Shown here piece by piece: positions 1 to 8,213 of a stretch of DNA of 64,000 bases. Position 1 is the stretch's first letter. Every line of letters starts with the position of its first letter. The notes under the pieces were generated by a model, which had not been told where the DNA came from, did no database searches, and saw only the letters and a list, made by a program, of their open reading frames with translations. The stretch comes from DATHTC01 sp963746805 (GTDB lineage: Bacteria; Actinomycetota; Thermoleophilia; Gaiellales; Gaiellaceae). The translations under genes and the position numbers were made by a program. The DNA lies in the NCBI GenBank assembly GCA_963746805.1, contig CAVVCQ010000001.1:1054001-1118000 (forward strand), written 5' to 3'.

Positions 1-913
1 CGTAGACGCCGACGAGGCCGGTGTCGGAGTACTGCGAGACGAAGCTGTAGACGGTGTACGCCATGCCACGCTTCTCCCGGATCTCCTGGAAGAGCCGCGA
101 GGACGCCGAGCCGCCGAGGATCGCGTCGAGGATCGAGGCGGCGAAGCGTCGCCGGTCGGAGCGCGCGATCCCGGGGGCGCCGACGCAGACGTGGTACTGC
201 TCGGTCTCCTTCCGCGCGAAGCGGAGGCCCGGCGGCGGCGGCTGCACGAGCAGGTGGCGCGTCGGCGGCGGCGGCGCGGCGGCGGGGACGCGGCCCGCCT
301 GCGCACGCCCGAGCAGCTCGAGGAAGTGCTCGTGCTCGAGGTTCCCGGCCCCGGCGACGACGATGTTCGCGCCGACGTAGGCGACGCCGTGGAAGCGCGC
401 GACCTCGTCGCGGGAGATCGAGGACAGCACCTCGCGGGTGCCGATGACGGGGCGCCCGAGCGGATGGTCGTCGAAGACCGCCTCCGAGAAGAGGTCGTGC
501 ACGAGCTCCTGCGGCGTGTCCTCGTACATCGCGATCTCCTCGAGCACGACCTCCCGCTCGTTGTCGAGGTCGTCGAAACTCGGGGCGAAGACCATGTCGG
601 TCATCAGGTCGAGCGCGGTGTCGACGTGATGGTCCGGCACGCGCGCGTAGACGACCGTGTGCTCGCGCGACGTCGCCGCGTTGAGCTCGCCGCCGAGGCC
701 GTCGAACACCTCGGCGATCTCCTGGGCCGTGTAGCGGCTCGTCCCCTTGAAGAGCAGGTGCTCGATGAAGTGGCTCACGCCCGCGTGGGGCGGCGTCTCG
801 TCGCGCGAGCCGGTACCGATCCAGAACCCCAGCGACACCGACCGGACGCTCCCGACGTGCTCGGAGACGACGCGCTCTCCGGAGTCGAGCTCGGACAGGA
901 CGTAGTTCTGCAT
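1..913 (-). CDS. M16 family zinc peptidase, C-terminal part outside window
   Basis: Reading leftwards from an ATG at 913, the frame stays open to the window edge (304 codons). It gives an N-terminal M16 (pitrilysin/processing-peptidase) domain with the inverted zinc motif HFIEH at residues 48-52 and the expected downstream block ELNAATSREHT, which supplies the third ligand region. In many actinobacteria a PqqL/YmxG-like M16 peptidase lies just after pnp; here the pnp operon is 3 kb away, separated by plus-strand genes. The start is supported by a -10-like TAGGAT ending 6 nt before the ATG (plus coordinates 920-925), with no Shine-Dalgarno, so the mRNA is probably leaderless. Family certain; substrate unknown. 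Confidence 0.92.
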   Translation of the reverse strand, partial: MQNYVLSELDSGERVVSEHVGSVRSVSLGFWIGTGSRDETPPHAGVSHFIEHLLFKGTSRYTAQEIAEVFDGLGGELNAATSREHTVVYARVPDHHVDTALDLMTDMVFAPSFDDLDNEREVVLEEIAMYEDTPQELVHDLFSEAVFDDHPLGRPVIGTREVLSSISRDEVARFHGVAYVGANIVVAGAGNLEHEHFLELLGRAQAGRVPAAAPPPPTRHLLVQPPPPGLRFARKETEQYHVCVGAPGIARSDRRRFAASILDAILGGSASSRLFQEIREKRGMAYTVYSFVSQYSDTGLVGVY

Positions 914-986
914 CGGCGCATCCTAGGCAGTCCCGCCGGGTGCAGGGCTTTTCGGATGCGCTCCCAGCAGGCATATTCCCTTGTCC
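914..986. promoter_or_regulatory. Divergent leaderless promoters for M16 peptidase and L,D-transpeptidase
   Basis: A 73-bp spacer separates two divergent start codons. On the minus strand TAGGAT (920-925) lies 6 nt before the ATG at 913. On the plus strand TATTCC (974-979) lies 7 nt before the ATG at 987. Neither start has a convincing Shine-Dalgarno. The -35 regions are weak by eye. Confidence 0.55.
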
Positions 987-1952
987 ATGCTGCGCCGGGT
1001 GCTCGTTCTGGTCGCCGGCCTCGCGCTCGCGGTGGGCGCGGCCTGTGTCGTCGCGCCCGCGGCAGGGCAGTCCGGGGCGCGGATCGCGCCCGGCGTCGTC
1101 GTCTACGGCGTGCCGCTCGGCGGCTTCTCGTCCGAGCCCGCCCGGCGGCTGCTCCGGGACGCGATGTCGCGGCCGCTGCCGGTGGTCGCCGACGGCGTCG
1201 AGCGTCGCCTCGTTCCGGAGACGTTCGGGCTCGCGGGCGCGGTGGACGATGCCGTCGCCGAGGCGCTCGCCGCGTCGGAGCCGATGCGGCTCGGCGCGAG
1301 GGCGACCGTCGAGCGCGCGCGGATCGCGCGGTACGTGCGCCGGCTCGACCAGCGGCTGCGACAGCCGGCCCGCGACGCGCGACTCCTCGGCGTCGTCGAC
1401 CTGCGCCCGCAGTTCGCCGCCGCCCAGCCCGGCCGGCGGATCGACCGGAGGCAGCTCGCCGCCGCGATCGAGCGGGCGCTGCTCCAGGGCCGGCGCGACC
1501 CGGTCGCGGTGCGCTTCGTCCGCGTCGAGCCGAAGGTCCGCATCCGCGACCTCGGCCCGATCGTCGTCATCGGCCGCTACGCCAACCGCCTGTTCCTCTA
1601 CGAGGGCGCCGAGCTCGTCGCCGCGTTCCCGGTGGCGACGGGCGAGGCGCGCTACCCCACGCCGCTCGGGACGTTCCGGATCGTCGACATGCAGCGGCAT
1701 CCATGGTGGTACCCGCCGCCGACATCCGAGTGGGCACGCGGCCTCGAGCCCGTGCCGCCAGGCCCCGGGAACCCGCTCGGGACGCGCTGGATGGGGCTCG
1801 ACGTGTACGGCGTCGGAATCCATGGGACGCCAAACGCAGCCTCGCTCGGGTACTCGGCCTCGCACGGCTGCATCCGCATGGCGATCCCGTCCGCGGAGTG
1901 GCTGTTCGAGCGCGTGCGCATCGGCACGCCGGTGGTGATCGCGCCGGCGTGA
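987..1952 (+). CDS. Secreted L,D-transpeptidase (YkuD domain) with N-terminal peptidoglycan-binding-like domain
   Basis: The protein of about 321 residues begins with a signal peptide (LRRVLVLVAGLALAVGAA) and has a region resembling the PG_binding_4 domain (VYGVPLGGFSSEPARRLL) before a C-terminal YkuD catalytic domain. The catalytic His/Cys block is visible as GIHGTPN and ASHGCIRM near the C-terminus; Cys of HGC is the expected nucleophile. Such enzymes form 3-3 crosslinks or attach proteins in the cell wall. I chose ATG 987 rather than TTG 981 because a -10-like hexamer ends 7 nt upstream of it. The stop overlaps the next gene by GTGA, so the two are co-translated. Confidence 0.93.
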   Translation: MLRRVLVLVAGLALAVGAACVVAPAAGQSGARIAPGVVVYGVPLGGFSSEPARRLLRDAMSRPLPVVADGVERRLVPETFGLAGAVDDAVAEALAASEPMRLGARATVERARIARYVRRLDQRLRQPARDARLLGVVDLRPQFAAAQPGRRIDRRQLAAAIERALLQGRRDPVAVRFVRVEPKVRIRDLGPIVVIGRYANRLFLYEGAELVAAFPVATGEARYPTPLGTFRIVDMQRHPWWYPPPTSEWARGLEPVPPGPGNPLGTRWMGLDVYGVGIHGTPNAASLGYSASHGCIRMAIPSAEWLFERVRIGTPVVIAPA

Positions 1953-2353
1953 CGGACTTCGACCAGTCGCCGATCGACGAGGCGATGCCGTTCGGGCCGA
2001 CGCTCGGGATCGAGTTCACCGCCGCGTCGCCCGAGGAGGTGCGGAGCCGGCTCGCCTGGCGTGCGGAGCTCTGCACCGCGGGCGGCGTCCTCCACGGCGG
2101 CGTCCTGATGGGGCTTGCCGACGCGGCCGGCGGCCTGCTCGCCTTCCTCAACCTTCCGGACGGCGCAGCCGGAACGGCGACGATCGAGTCGAAGACGAAC
2201 TTCTTCCGCGCCGTGCGCGGCGGGCACGTGCACGGGACGACGACCGTCCTCCACCGCGGGCGGACGACGATCGTGCTCGAGACGGACCTCCGGGACGACG
2301 ACGACCGCCACGTCGCCCGCGTGACGCAGACGCAGGCGATCCTCGCCGGCTGA
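1949..2353 (+). CDS. PaaI-type hotdog-fold thioesterase
   Basis: A 134-residue hotdog protein starting at GTG 1949, overlapping the L,D-transpeptidase stop by 4 nt. The PaaI/4HBT signature is clear: LHGGVLMGLADAAGG (the HGG motif with an acidic residue downstream) followed by a beta strand TATIESKTNFFRAV. Proteins of this size usually hydrolyse acyl-CoA thioesters, often aromatic. No pathway partner is adjacent, so the substrate cannot be named. Confidence 0.9.
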   Translation: MTDFDQSPIDEAMPFGPTLGIEFTAASPEEVRSRLAWRAELCTAGGVLHGGVLMGLADAAGGLLAFLNLPDGAAGTATIESKTNFFRAVRGGHVHGTTTVLHRGRTTIVLETDLRDDDDRHVARVTQTQAILAG

Positions 2354-2362
2354 GCGCGGGCA

Positions 2363-2395
2363 CTTCCCCTCCCGGCGCTCCTGTGCTTCGATCGA
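2363..2395 (+). promoter_or_regulatory. Conserved 33-bp upstream block, copy 1
   Basis: CTTCCCCTC, then 10 variable bases, then TGTGCTTCGATCGA. The same two blocks with the same 10-nt spacing occur at 3048-3080, each 50-57 nt upstream of a paralogous fibre gene. CTTCCC and CTTCGA are 17 nt apart, a promoter-like spacing. A shared promoter or activator site is inferred. Confidence 0.55.
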
Positions 2396-2451
2396 AGCGC
2401 ATCGTCGCGAACCCGGGACGGCGGCATCCCCTGAGCCCAGGAGGGCACCCG

Positions 2452-2964
2452 ATGTCCCGACTCTTCCCTCGCCCCGCGCTCGCATTCGTCGCGGGAGCGC
2501 TCCTCGTCGCCACTGCACTCGGCGGCCGTGCCGCCTACGCCGCTCTCACGGACGACGTGATCACCGCCTGCTCCAAGCCCTCGAACGGGACGCTGTACCT
2601 CGTCGGCGGGAGCGCGCCGACTGTCAGCCCGGCGACGAGCCCGTCAGCTGGAACGCCCAGGGCCCGCGGGCGAGGACGGCGCCGACGGCGTCAGCGTCGC
2701 GACGTCGCGCTCGCGCCCGGCGCCGACGCGAACTGCCCGCTCGGCGGGAGCAAGTTCACGTCCGCGAGCGGCGTGACCTACGCCTGCAACGGCGGCTTCT
2801 CCGCCGAGAGCACGAGCCCGAACGGCGCGTACAGCATCAGCCTCGAGGACGCAGGCATCGAGCTCGACGGGCCGACGGGCCACGTCCGGCTCACCGCCTC
2901 GGGGATCGTGATCGAGTCGGCCGGCACCATCACCATCAAGGGCTCGAAGGTCGAGATCAACTAG
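2452..2964 (+). CDS. Secreted gp5-like fibre protein, short paralogue, frame scarred in the middle
   Basis: Start ATG 2452 follows a good GGAGG. The 170-residue frame has a signal peptide (FPRPALAFVAGALLVATALG) ending in AAYA, a conserved TACSKPSNGTLYLVGG block shared with the next gene, and a C-terminus GIVIESAGTITIKGSKVEIN typical of triple-stranded beta-helix tips of gp5/VgrG type. Residues about 55-85 are Arg-rich nonsense in this frame, whereas the other two frames there read CQPGDEPVSWNAQG and then GEDGADGVSVATS, matching the paralogue and collagen-like proteins. Three 1-nt deletions near 2618, 2668 and 2704 would explain it and restore the frame. Probably secreted trimeric fibre; role unknown. 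Confidence 0.75.
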   Translation: MSRLFPRPALAFVAGALLVATALGGRAAYAALTDDVITACSKPSNGTLYLVGGSAPTVSPATSPSAGTPRARGRGRRRRRQRRDVALAPGADANCPLGGSKFTSASGVTYACNGGFSAESTSPNGAYSISLEDAGIELDGPTGHVRLTASGIVIESAGTITIKGSKVEIN

Positions 2965-2970
2965 CGGAAC

Positions 2971-3000
2971 GACGAGGGGCGGCTCGCGCCGCCCCTCGTC
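2971..3000 (+). terminator. Intrinsic terminator hairpin
   Basis: A perfect 13-bp stem (GACGAGGGGCGGC / GCCGCCCCTCGTC) with a TCGC loop lies 6 nt after the stop at 2964. An identical hairpin follows the next paralogue at 4008-4037, so gene and terminator were duplicated together. Confidence 0.85.
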
Positions 3001-3047
3001 CACGTCGCGCTCGGCGCGACGACCGCCGGCGAAGCCCGGGTCAGCCC

Positions 3048-3080
3048 CTTCCCCTCGCATCGGCGCTGTGCTTCGATCGA
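3048..3080 (+). promoter_or_regulatory. Conserved 33-bp upstream block, copy 2
   Basis: Second copy of CTTCCCCTC-N10-TGTGCTTCGATCGA, 52 nt upstream of the ATG at 3132. The spacer between the blocks differs from copy 1, while the blocks are identical, which argues for selection on the blocks. Confidence 0.55.
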
Positions 3081-3131
3081 CGGACGGAGTCGCCGTTTCC
3101 GGCGACCGTCCCTCGTCCGAGGAGGCCACCC

Positions 3132-4001
3132 ATGACCCGACTCTTCCGGCGCCCGGCGGTCGCGTTTGCCGCGGGCGCCCTGTTGGTTGCGGCGGCGCTC
3201 GGCGGTCGCGCCGCATACGCGTCGCTCGCCGGCGACGCGATCACGGCCTGCTTCAAGCCGTCGAACGGCACGCTGTACCTGATCGGCGGCGAGAGCGGCC
3301 GGTCCGGGTGCCAGCCCGGCGACATCCCGATCAGCTGGAACGCGCAGGGGCTCCAGGGGCCGCCCGGCCCGCCCGGGCCGAAAGGAGACAAGGGCGACCC
3401 CGGGGAGAAGGGCGACAAGGGCGATCCCGGCACCTTCACCGGGACGTTCGCGAGCCCGAACGGTCTGTACCGGCTGACGGTCGCCGACGACGGCATCCGG
3501 CTCGAGGGCCCGGAGGCGCGCCTGCGCCTCGTCGCGAGCGGGATCGAGGTCGACTCGAGTCGCGCGCTGACGCTCGCCGCCGCGACGGGGCTCACGCTCC
3601 AGGCGGGCGCTGGCCTCACCGCATCGGCCGGCGGCGTTCTTGCGCTCGACGGTGCGACGGGGCTATCGGTCGCATCCGGCGGGCCGCTGACCGCCATCGC
3701 GGGCCAGGCGCTCGCGCTCCGCGGGACGACGGGGATGACGCTTCGCTCCGACGCCGCGATGACTGCGGAGGCGGCTACTGCGCTCACGCTGCGCGGGACG
3801 ACGGCGACGTCGCTTCAGTCGTCCGGGCCGCTCACGGCGCAGGGTGCAGGAGTGCTCAGCCTCAACGCGCCGTTGCTGGATCTGAACGGCTCGAGCTGTC
3901 GGTTCTTGCGGACGACGGACGTCGCACCCGTCCTCGGGCCCGACGGCGGCGTCGTGCTACTGAACCCGGCCGGCACGCTCACCGTGCGGACCGCTTGCTG
4001 A
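3132..4001 (+). CDS. Secreted collagen-like / octapeptide beta-helix fibre protein
   Basis: 289 residues, start ATG 3132 behind GGAGG. Order of parts: signal peptide (1-30), conserved globular block with Cys40 and Cys60, nine Gly-X-Y triplets (residues 73-99, GPP GPP GPK GDK type), a short beta region, then about fourteen 8-residue repeats (about 145-256; for example GLTLQAGA, GLTASAGG, VLALDGAT, GLSVASGG) and a C-terminal cap with two Cys. Collagen triplets and gp5-type octapeptides both form homotrimers, so a secreted trimeric fibre is likely. It sits directly behind its shorter paralogue with its own promoter-like block and terminator. No injection-system genes are nearby. Function unknown. 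Confidence 0.85.
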   Translation: MTRLFRRPAVAFAAGALLVAAALGGRAAYASLAGDAITACFKPSNGTLYLIGGESGRSGCQPGDIPISWNAQGLQGPPGPPGPKGDKGDPGEKGDKGDPGTFTGTFASPNGLYRLTVADDGIRLEGPEARLRLVASGIEVDSSRALTLAAATGLTLQAGAGLTASAGGVLALDGATGLSVASGGPLTAIAGQALALRGTTGMTLRSDAAMTAEAATALTLRGTTATSLQSSGPLTAQGAGVLSLNAPLLDLNGSSCRFLRTTDVAPVLGPDGGVVLLNPAGTLTVRTAC

Positions 4002-4007
4002 GGAAAC

Positions 4008-4037
4008 GACGAGGGGCGGCTCGCGCCGCCCCTCGTC
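4008..4037. terminator. Bidirectional terminator between fibre gene and pnp
   Basis: Same 13-bp perfect stem and TCGC loop as at 2971-3000. It lies between the convergent ends of the fibre gene (4001) and pnp (4060) and can serve both. Confidence 0.8.
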
Positions 4038-4059
4038 ACACACCTCGCGCTAGTCGCGC

Positions 4060-6531
4060 CTACCGACGGTCGCGGCCGCCGCGGCCGCCGCGCCGGTCGC
4101 CGCGCGGGCGATCCTCCTCCGGGGGCCGCGGCGGGGCGTCCTTCGCCCGCTCGATCAGCTCCTCCGGCTGGACGAGGTTCCCGTTCTCGTGCTTGGCCAC
4201 GAGCTTGAGGCCGATGCGGCCCCGATCGCGGTCCACCTCCTGGACGACGACGTCGAGCGTGTCGCCCCTGGTGATCACGTCCTCGATGTGGCCGACGCGG
4301 CCCGGGCCCACGTTCGACACGTGGAGCAGGCCGTCCGTCCCCTTCTTCAGCTCGACGAACGCACCAAACTGCGTCGTCTTCACGACCCTGCCCGTGTAGG
4401 TGTCGCCCACCTCGGGCTCCTTCGTGAGCGCGGTGATCGTCGAGGCCGCGGCGTCGGCGTTGTGGCCGGACGTCGCGTAGATGAGGATCGTGCCGTCCTC
4501 CTCGATGTCGATCTGGACCTCGTGATCGGACTCGAGCGAGCGGATCGTCTCGCCGCCCTTGCCGATGACCATCCCGATGAAGTCCGGGTTGATCTTGATC
4601 GTCGAGATCCGCGGGGCGTGCCCGGCGAGCTCCTCGCGGGGCTCCGGAATCGCCTCGAGCATGCGGTCGAGGATGAAGTTCCGCGCCCGCCCGGCCTGCT
4701 CGAGGGCGTTCCGCATGATCTCCTGCGTGACGCCCGTGATCTTGATGTCCATCTGCAGCGCGGTGATGCCGTCGCGCGTGCCGGCGACCTTGAAGTCCAT
4801 GTCGCCGAGATGGTCCTCGGCACCCTGGATGTCGGTGAGGATGACGTAGTCGTCGCCCTCCTTGACGAGACCCATGGCGATGCCGGAGACCGGCGCCTTG
4901 ATCGGCACGCCGGCGTCCATCAGGGCCAGCGTCGAGCCGCAGACCGAGCCCATCGACGACGAGCCGTTCGACTCGAGCGTCTCCGAGACGATGCGGATCG
5001 TGTACGGGAACTCCTCGGCCGTCGGGATCACGGCCTCGAGGGCCCGCTGCGCGAGCGCCCCGTGGCCGATGTCGCGCCGCTTCGGGCCGCGCATGAAGCC
5101 CGTCTCCCCGACCGAGTAGGGCGGGAAGTTGTAGTGGTGCATGTAGCGGCGGTCGGTCTCGAGCGACAGGTCGTCGATCCGCTGGCCCTCCTTGGCGGTG
5201 CCGAGGGTGAGGAGCGACATGATCTGCGTCTGGCCGCGCGTGAAGAGCCCCGACCCGTGCGTCCGCGGGCTCACGCGCACCTCGCAGTCGATCGGGCGGA
5301 TCTCCTCGGTGCCGCGGCCGTCCGGGCGCCGCTTGTCGACGGCGATCTTCTTGCGGACGAGGTCCTTGTAGATCGCGTCGGCGGCCTTCTTGACGAACTG
5401 CTTCGTGAGCGCGTCCTTGACCTGCGGCGGCTCGCCGTCGACGGTCGCGGGGCCGACCGGGAACGGGAGCTCGACGCCCTCGATGATCCGGTCGAAGAGG
5501 AGCGCCCGCTTGGCGGAACGCAGCTCCTTCGAGTCCTGCTCGGCATCGGTCAGCGCGCGGAGCTCGCTCTCGAACTGCTCGCGGACCGGGCCCTCGCAGG
5601 CGACCTGGCGCTGCCTCTCGAGGATGAGGTGCAGGCTCTGCCGCGCCTGGAAGCCGCGGAGGACGTCCTCGTCGGTCGCCTCCATCGTGAGCGGCGGGGC
5701 GATCTGCGAGACGATGTCGTCGACGATCGCGGCGGCCTCGCGCAGGCCGTCCTCCTGGATCCGCGTCCAGATCGTGTGGCCGTGCTCGCCCTCGAGCTCC
5801 TCCGTCACCGACGGGTCGAGCCACTTCGGCTTGCCGGCCTGGGCCCGGAGATCCTCCTGCGCCTCGCAGAGCTTGCGGATCTCCTGGTGCGCGAGCTCGA
5901 ACGCCTCGAGCAGCTTCTCGTCCGGCACCTCGTTGGCACCGGCCTCGACCATCGTCAGGCCGTCCTTCGTGCCGACGACGATCAGGTCGAGCGAGTTGTC
6001 CGCCTCGCTCTCCTGCAGCGTCGGGTTCACGACGAGCTCGCCGTCGATCAGCGCGATGCGGACGGCGCCCACCGGGCCGAGGAACGGCAGCGGCGAGATC
6101 ATCAGCGCCGCGGAGGCGCCGTTGATGCAGAGGATGTCGTGCGGGGTGACCATGTCCGCCGAGAGGGTCGTGCAGATGACCTGCACCTCGTTGCGGAAGC
6201 CCTTCGGCCAGAGCGGCCGGATCGGGCGGTCGATCATGCGTGCGGTGAGAATGGCGCGCTCGGTCGGGCGGCCCTCCCGCTTGAAGAAGCCGCCGGGGAT
6301 CTTCCCGGCCGCGTACATCCGCTCCTCGACGTCGACCGTGAGCGGGAAGAAGTCGGCGCCCTCGCGGGCCTCCGTCCGGCCCTGCGCGGTGGCGAGGACC
6401 ATGGTGTCGCCCTGGCGGACGACGACGGCGCCGTCGGCCTGCTTGGCGAGCTTGCCGGTCTCGAACGAGATCTCGTCCCGACCGACCTGAACCGAGACCT
6501 GCTTGAGGCTCTCGGCGGTGGCGATACTCAT
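4060..6531 (-). CDS. pnp: Polyribonucleotide nucleotidyltransferase (PNPase)
   Basis: 823 residues with the full PNPase architecture: two RNase PH-like domains separated by a helical domain, then KH (FIGMVIGKGGETIRSLE) and S1 (GDTYTGRVVKTTQFGAFVEL) RNA-binding domains and a short Arg/Gly-rich tail. It degrades RNA 3'-5' phosphorolytically. Start ATG 6531 has GGAGGA upstream. It lies 104 nt downstream of rpsO on the same strand, the universal rpsO-pnp order, and the spacer holds a hairpin that could be the PNPase/RNase III control site known in other bacteria. Confidence 0.98.
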   Translation of the reverse strand: MSIATAESLKQVSVQVGRDEISFETGKLAKQADGAVVVRQGDTMVLATAQGRTEAREGADFFPLTVDVEERMYAAGKIPGGFFKREGRPTERAILTARMIDRPIRPLWPKGFRNEVQVICTTLSADMVTPHDILCINGASAALMISPLPFLGPVGAVRIALIDGELVVNPTLQESEADNSLDLIVVGTKDGLTMVEAGANEVPDEKLLEAFELAHQEIRKLCEAQEDLRAQAGKPKWLDPSVTEELEGEHGHTIWTRIQEDGLREAAAIVDDIVSQIAPPLTMEATDEDVLRGFQARQSLHLILERQRQVACEGPVREQFESELRALTDAEQDSKELRSAKRALLFDRIIEGVELPFPVGPATVDGEPPQVKDALTKQFVKKAADAIYKDLVRKKIAVDKRRPDGRGTEEIRPIDCEVRVSPRTHGSGLFTRGQTQIMSLLTLGTAKEGQRIDDLSLETDRRYMHHYNFPPYSVGETGFMRGPKRRDIGHGALAQRALEAVIPTAEEFPYTIRIVSETLESNGSSSMGSVCGSTLALMDAGVPIKAPVSGIAMGLVKEGDDYVILTDIQGAEDHLGDMDFKVAGTRDGITALQMDIKITGVTQEIMRNALEQAGRARNFILDRMLEAIPEPREELAGHAPRISTIKINPDFIGMVIGKGGETIRSLESDHEVQIDIEEDGTILIYATSGHNADAAASTITALTKEPEVGDTYTGRVVKTTQFGAFVELKKGTDGLLHVSNVGPGRVGHIEDVITRGDTLDVVVQEVDRDRGRIGLKLVAKHENGNLVQPEELIERAKDAPPRPPEEDRPRGDRRGGRGGRDRR

Positions 6532-6544
6532 GTGGTGGGTTCCT

Positions 6545-6571
6545 CCACTCTTCGAACTGCGCGGAGAGTGG
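6545..6571 (-). promoter_or_regulatory. Hairpin in the pnp leader
   Basis: CCACTCT and AGAGTGG form a 7-bp stem with a 13-nt loop, 14 nt upstream of the pnp start codon in the rpsO-pnp spacer. In other bacteria a stem-loop here is cut by RNase III and lets PNPase control its own mRNA. Role here inferred from position only. Confidence 0.5.
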
Positions 6572-6635
6572 GGACTCGAGCCAGGTCCCGGGGGGAGCTC
6601 GCTCGAATCTCCACCCTCCGTGTCATGACTGGGAG

Positions 6636-6905
6636 CTAGCGGCGGAGGCCGAGCTCCTTGATGAGGGCGCGGTAGCCCTCGAGGTCGTGCTTCTGGAGGT
6701 AGTTCAGGAAACGGCGCCGCCGCCCGACGAGCTTCAGCAGCCCGCGGCGGGAGTAGTGGTCCTTCGGATGCGTCCGCAGGTGCTGCGTCAGCTCGTTGAT
6801 CCGCTGCGTCAGCATCGCGATCTGGACCTCAGGCGACCCGGTGTCGGCGTCGCTGCGGCCGTGCTTCTTGATGAGCTCCAGCTTGGCTTCCTTGGTGAGG
6901 GTCAT
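6636..6905 (-). CDS. rpsO: 30S ribosomal protein S15
   Basis: 89 residues, the standard S15 length. The conserved core HPKDHYSRRGLLKLVGRRRR and the C-terminal ALIKELGLRR are present. S15 binds 16S rRNA at the platform and nucleates small-subunit assembly. Start ATG 6905 is preceded by GGAGG with a 4-nt spacer. First gene of rpsO-pnp. Confidence 0.98.
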   Translation of the reverse strand: MTLTKEAKLELIKKHGRSDADTGSPEVQIAMLTQRINELTQHLRTHPKDHYSRRGLLKLVGRRRRFLNYLQKHDLEGYRALIKELGLRR

Positions 6906-6986
6906 TGCACCTCCGATTCGGATGACTCCGTCACCCCCGCGCGCCGTGAAGGAAGGACACGGACGGCCGCGGCGACGGTCGCGCGG

Positions 6987-6992
6987 TAAGGT
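6987..6992 (+). promoter_or_regulatory. -10-like element of the serine hydrolase gene
   Basis: TAAGGT lies 11 nt upstream of GTG 7004 in the divergent spacer with rpsO. No Shine-Dalgarno precedes the GTG, so a very short or absent leader is likely. Confidence 0.4.
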
Positions 6993-7003
6993 AGCAAGCT
7001 CCT

Positions 7004-8213
7004 GTGGTGGAACGCGCGCTCGCAGCCGTCGACGCGCTCGCGCGCGAGGAATGCGCCCGCTGGGGCGTGCCCGGCCTGGCGCTCGGCGTGCTCGCCGACG
7101 GGGACACGGCCGTCCGGGCCTGGGGCGTCGCCTCCCTCGAGCCGCGACGAGCCGCTCGAGCCGGACGCGACCTTCCGCATCGCTTCGATCACGAAGCCGT
7201 TCACGGCCGCGCTCGCGGAGGCGGTGCTCGACCTCGACGAGCCGCTCGAGACGCCGGCCGGGCCCGCGACGCCGCGGCAACTGCTGGCGCACCTCGGCGG
7301 GCTCCGGTGCGAGGCCGAGCGACCGCTCGACGCGTTCGGTTCGGTCTCCGAGGCGGTCGCCGGCGCCGGGCTCCGCGCGTTCGGTCGCCCGGGCGAGCTC
7401 TGGGTCTACTCGAACGCCGGCTACTGGATCGTCGGCGCGGAGGTCGAGCGGGTGACCGGTTCGTCGTTCGAGGCGGCGATGCGCGCGCACGTCCTCGAGC
7501 CGCGCGGGCTCGACGGCATCGGCTTCGACGCGCCGAGCACCGCCGGGCACGAGCCGGTCGCGACGGGTGCGATCGAGCACCGTTTCTACCCGGTGCCCGA
7601 CTACCCGGTGCCGCGACGGCCGAGCGGCGGGCTCGTCGCGAGCGTCGCAGACCTGCTGCGGTTCGCCGACGGCTCCTGGGGCGGGACCGAACCGCTCGCC
7701 GAGCGTCCCGGCGGCGAGCAGGGCCCCGGCTGGATGGTCGAGCGCCGCGGCGACCGTCGCGTCGTCCACCATCCGGGCTCCGCCGCGGGCTTCCAGTCGA
7801 TCCTGGCGCTCGTCCCCGACCGCCGCGTCGCCGTGGCAGCGCTCTCGAACAGCGCGCGCGGCTCGGCGGCGTTCACCCCGGTCGTCGACGCGCTCCTCGG
7901 GGCGCTCGCGGACGTGCCGCCCTGGTCGCCGTCGCTCGCGGACGTCGGCCCCGAGGAGCTCGAAGCGCTCGTGGGACGCTACGAGGGACCGGACGAGGAG
8001 GTCGTCGTCGCGGTGCGCGGCTCTGCCCTCGGCGTGCGCCTCTCCGAGCGGGACCCCTTCACCGGAGAAACGACGGAGTTCCCGGAGTTCGTCGGCCGGC
8101 CGACCTCGCCCCGGACGTTCGCGGTGATGGAGGGCGAGGTGGCGGGCAGCTCCTTCGACTTCCCCGGCAGCCGGTTCCGCATGGGCAGCGTGCTCGCCGA
8201 CCGCGTCCCGTGA
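7004..8213 (+). CDS. Beta-lactamase-family serine hydrolase, frameshifted near 7146
   Basis: Two frames together encode a serine hydrolase of the class C beta-lactamase/DD-peptidase fold. The first frame (GTG 7004) gives WGVPGLALGVLADGD; from about 7146 the next frame continues with FRIASITKPFTAAL carrying the SxxK nucleophile motif, then WVYSNAGYWIVG (YxN motif) and VHHPGSAAGFQS near the C-terminus. Joining needs one inserted base (or two missing) at CCG-C-GAC. All catalytic blocks and codon bias are intact, so this is likely an assembly indel. The stop overlaps the gamma-glutamyltransferase start by GTGA, suggesting joint function in peptide or cell-wall fragment hydrolysis. Confidence 0.82.
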
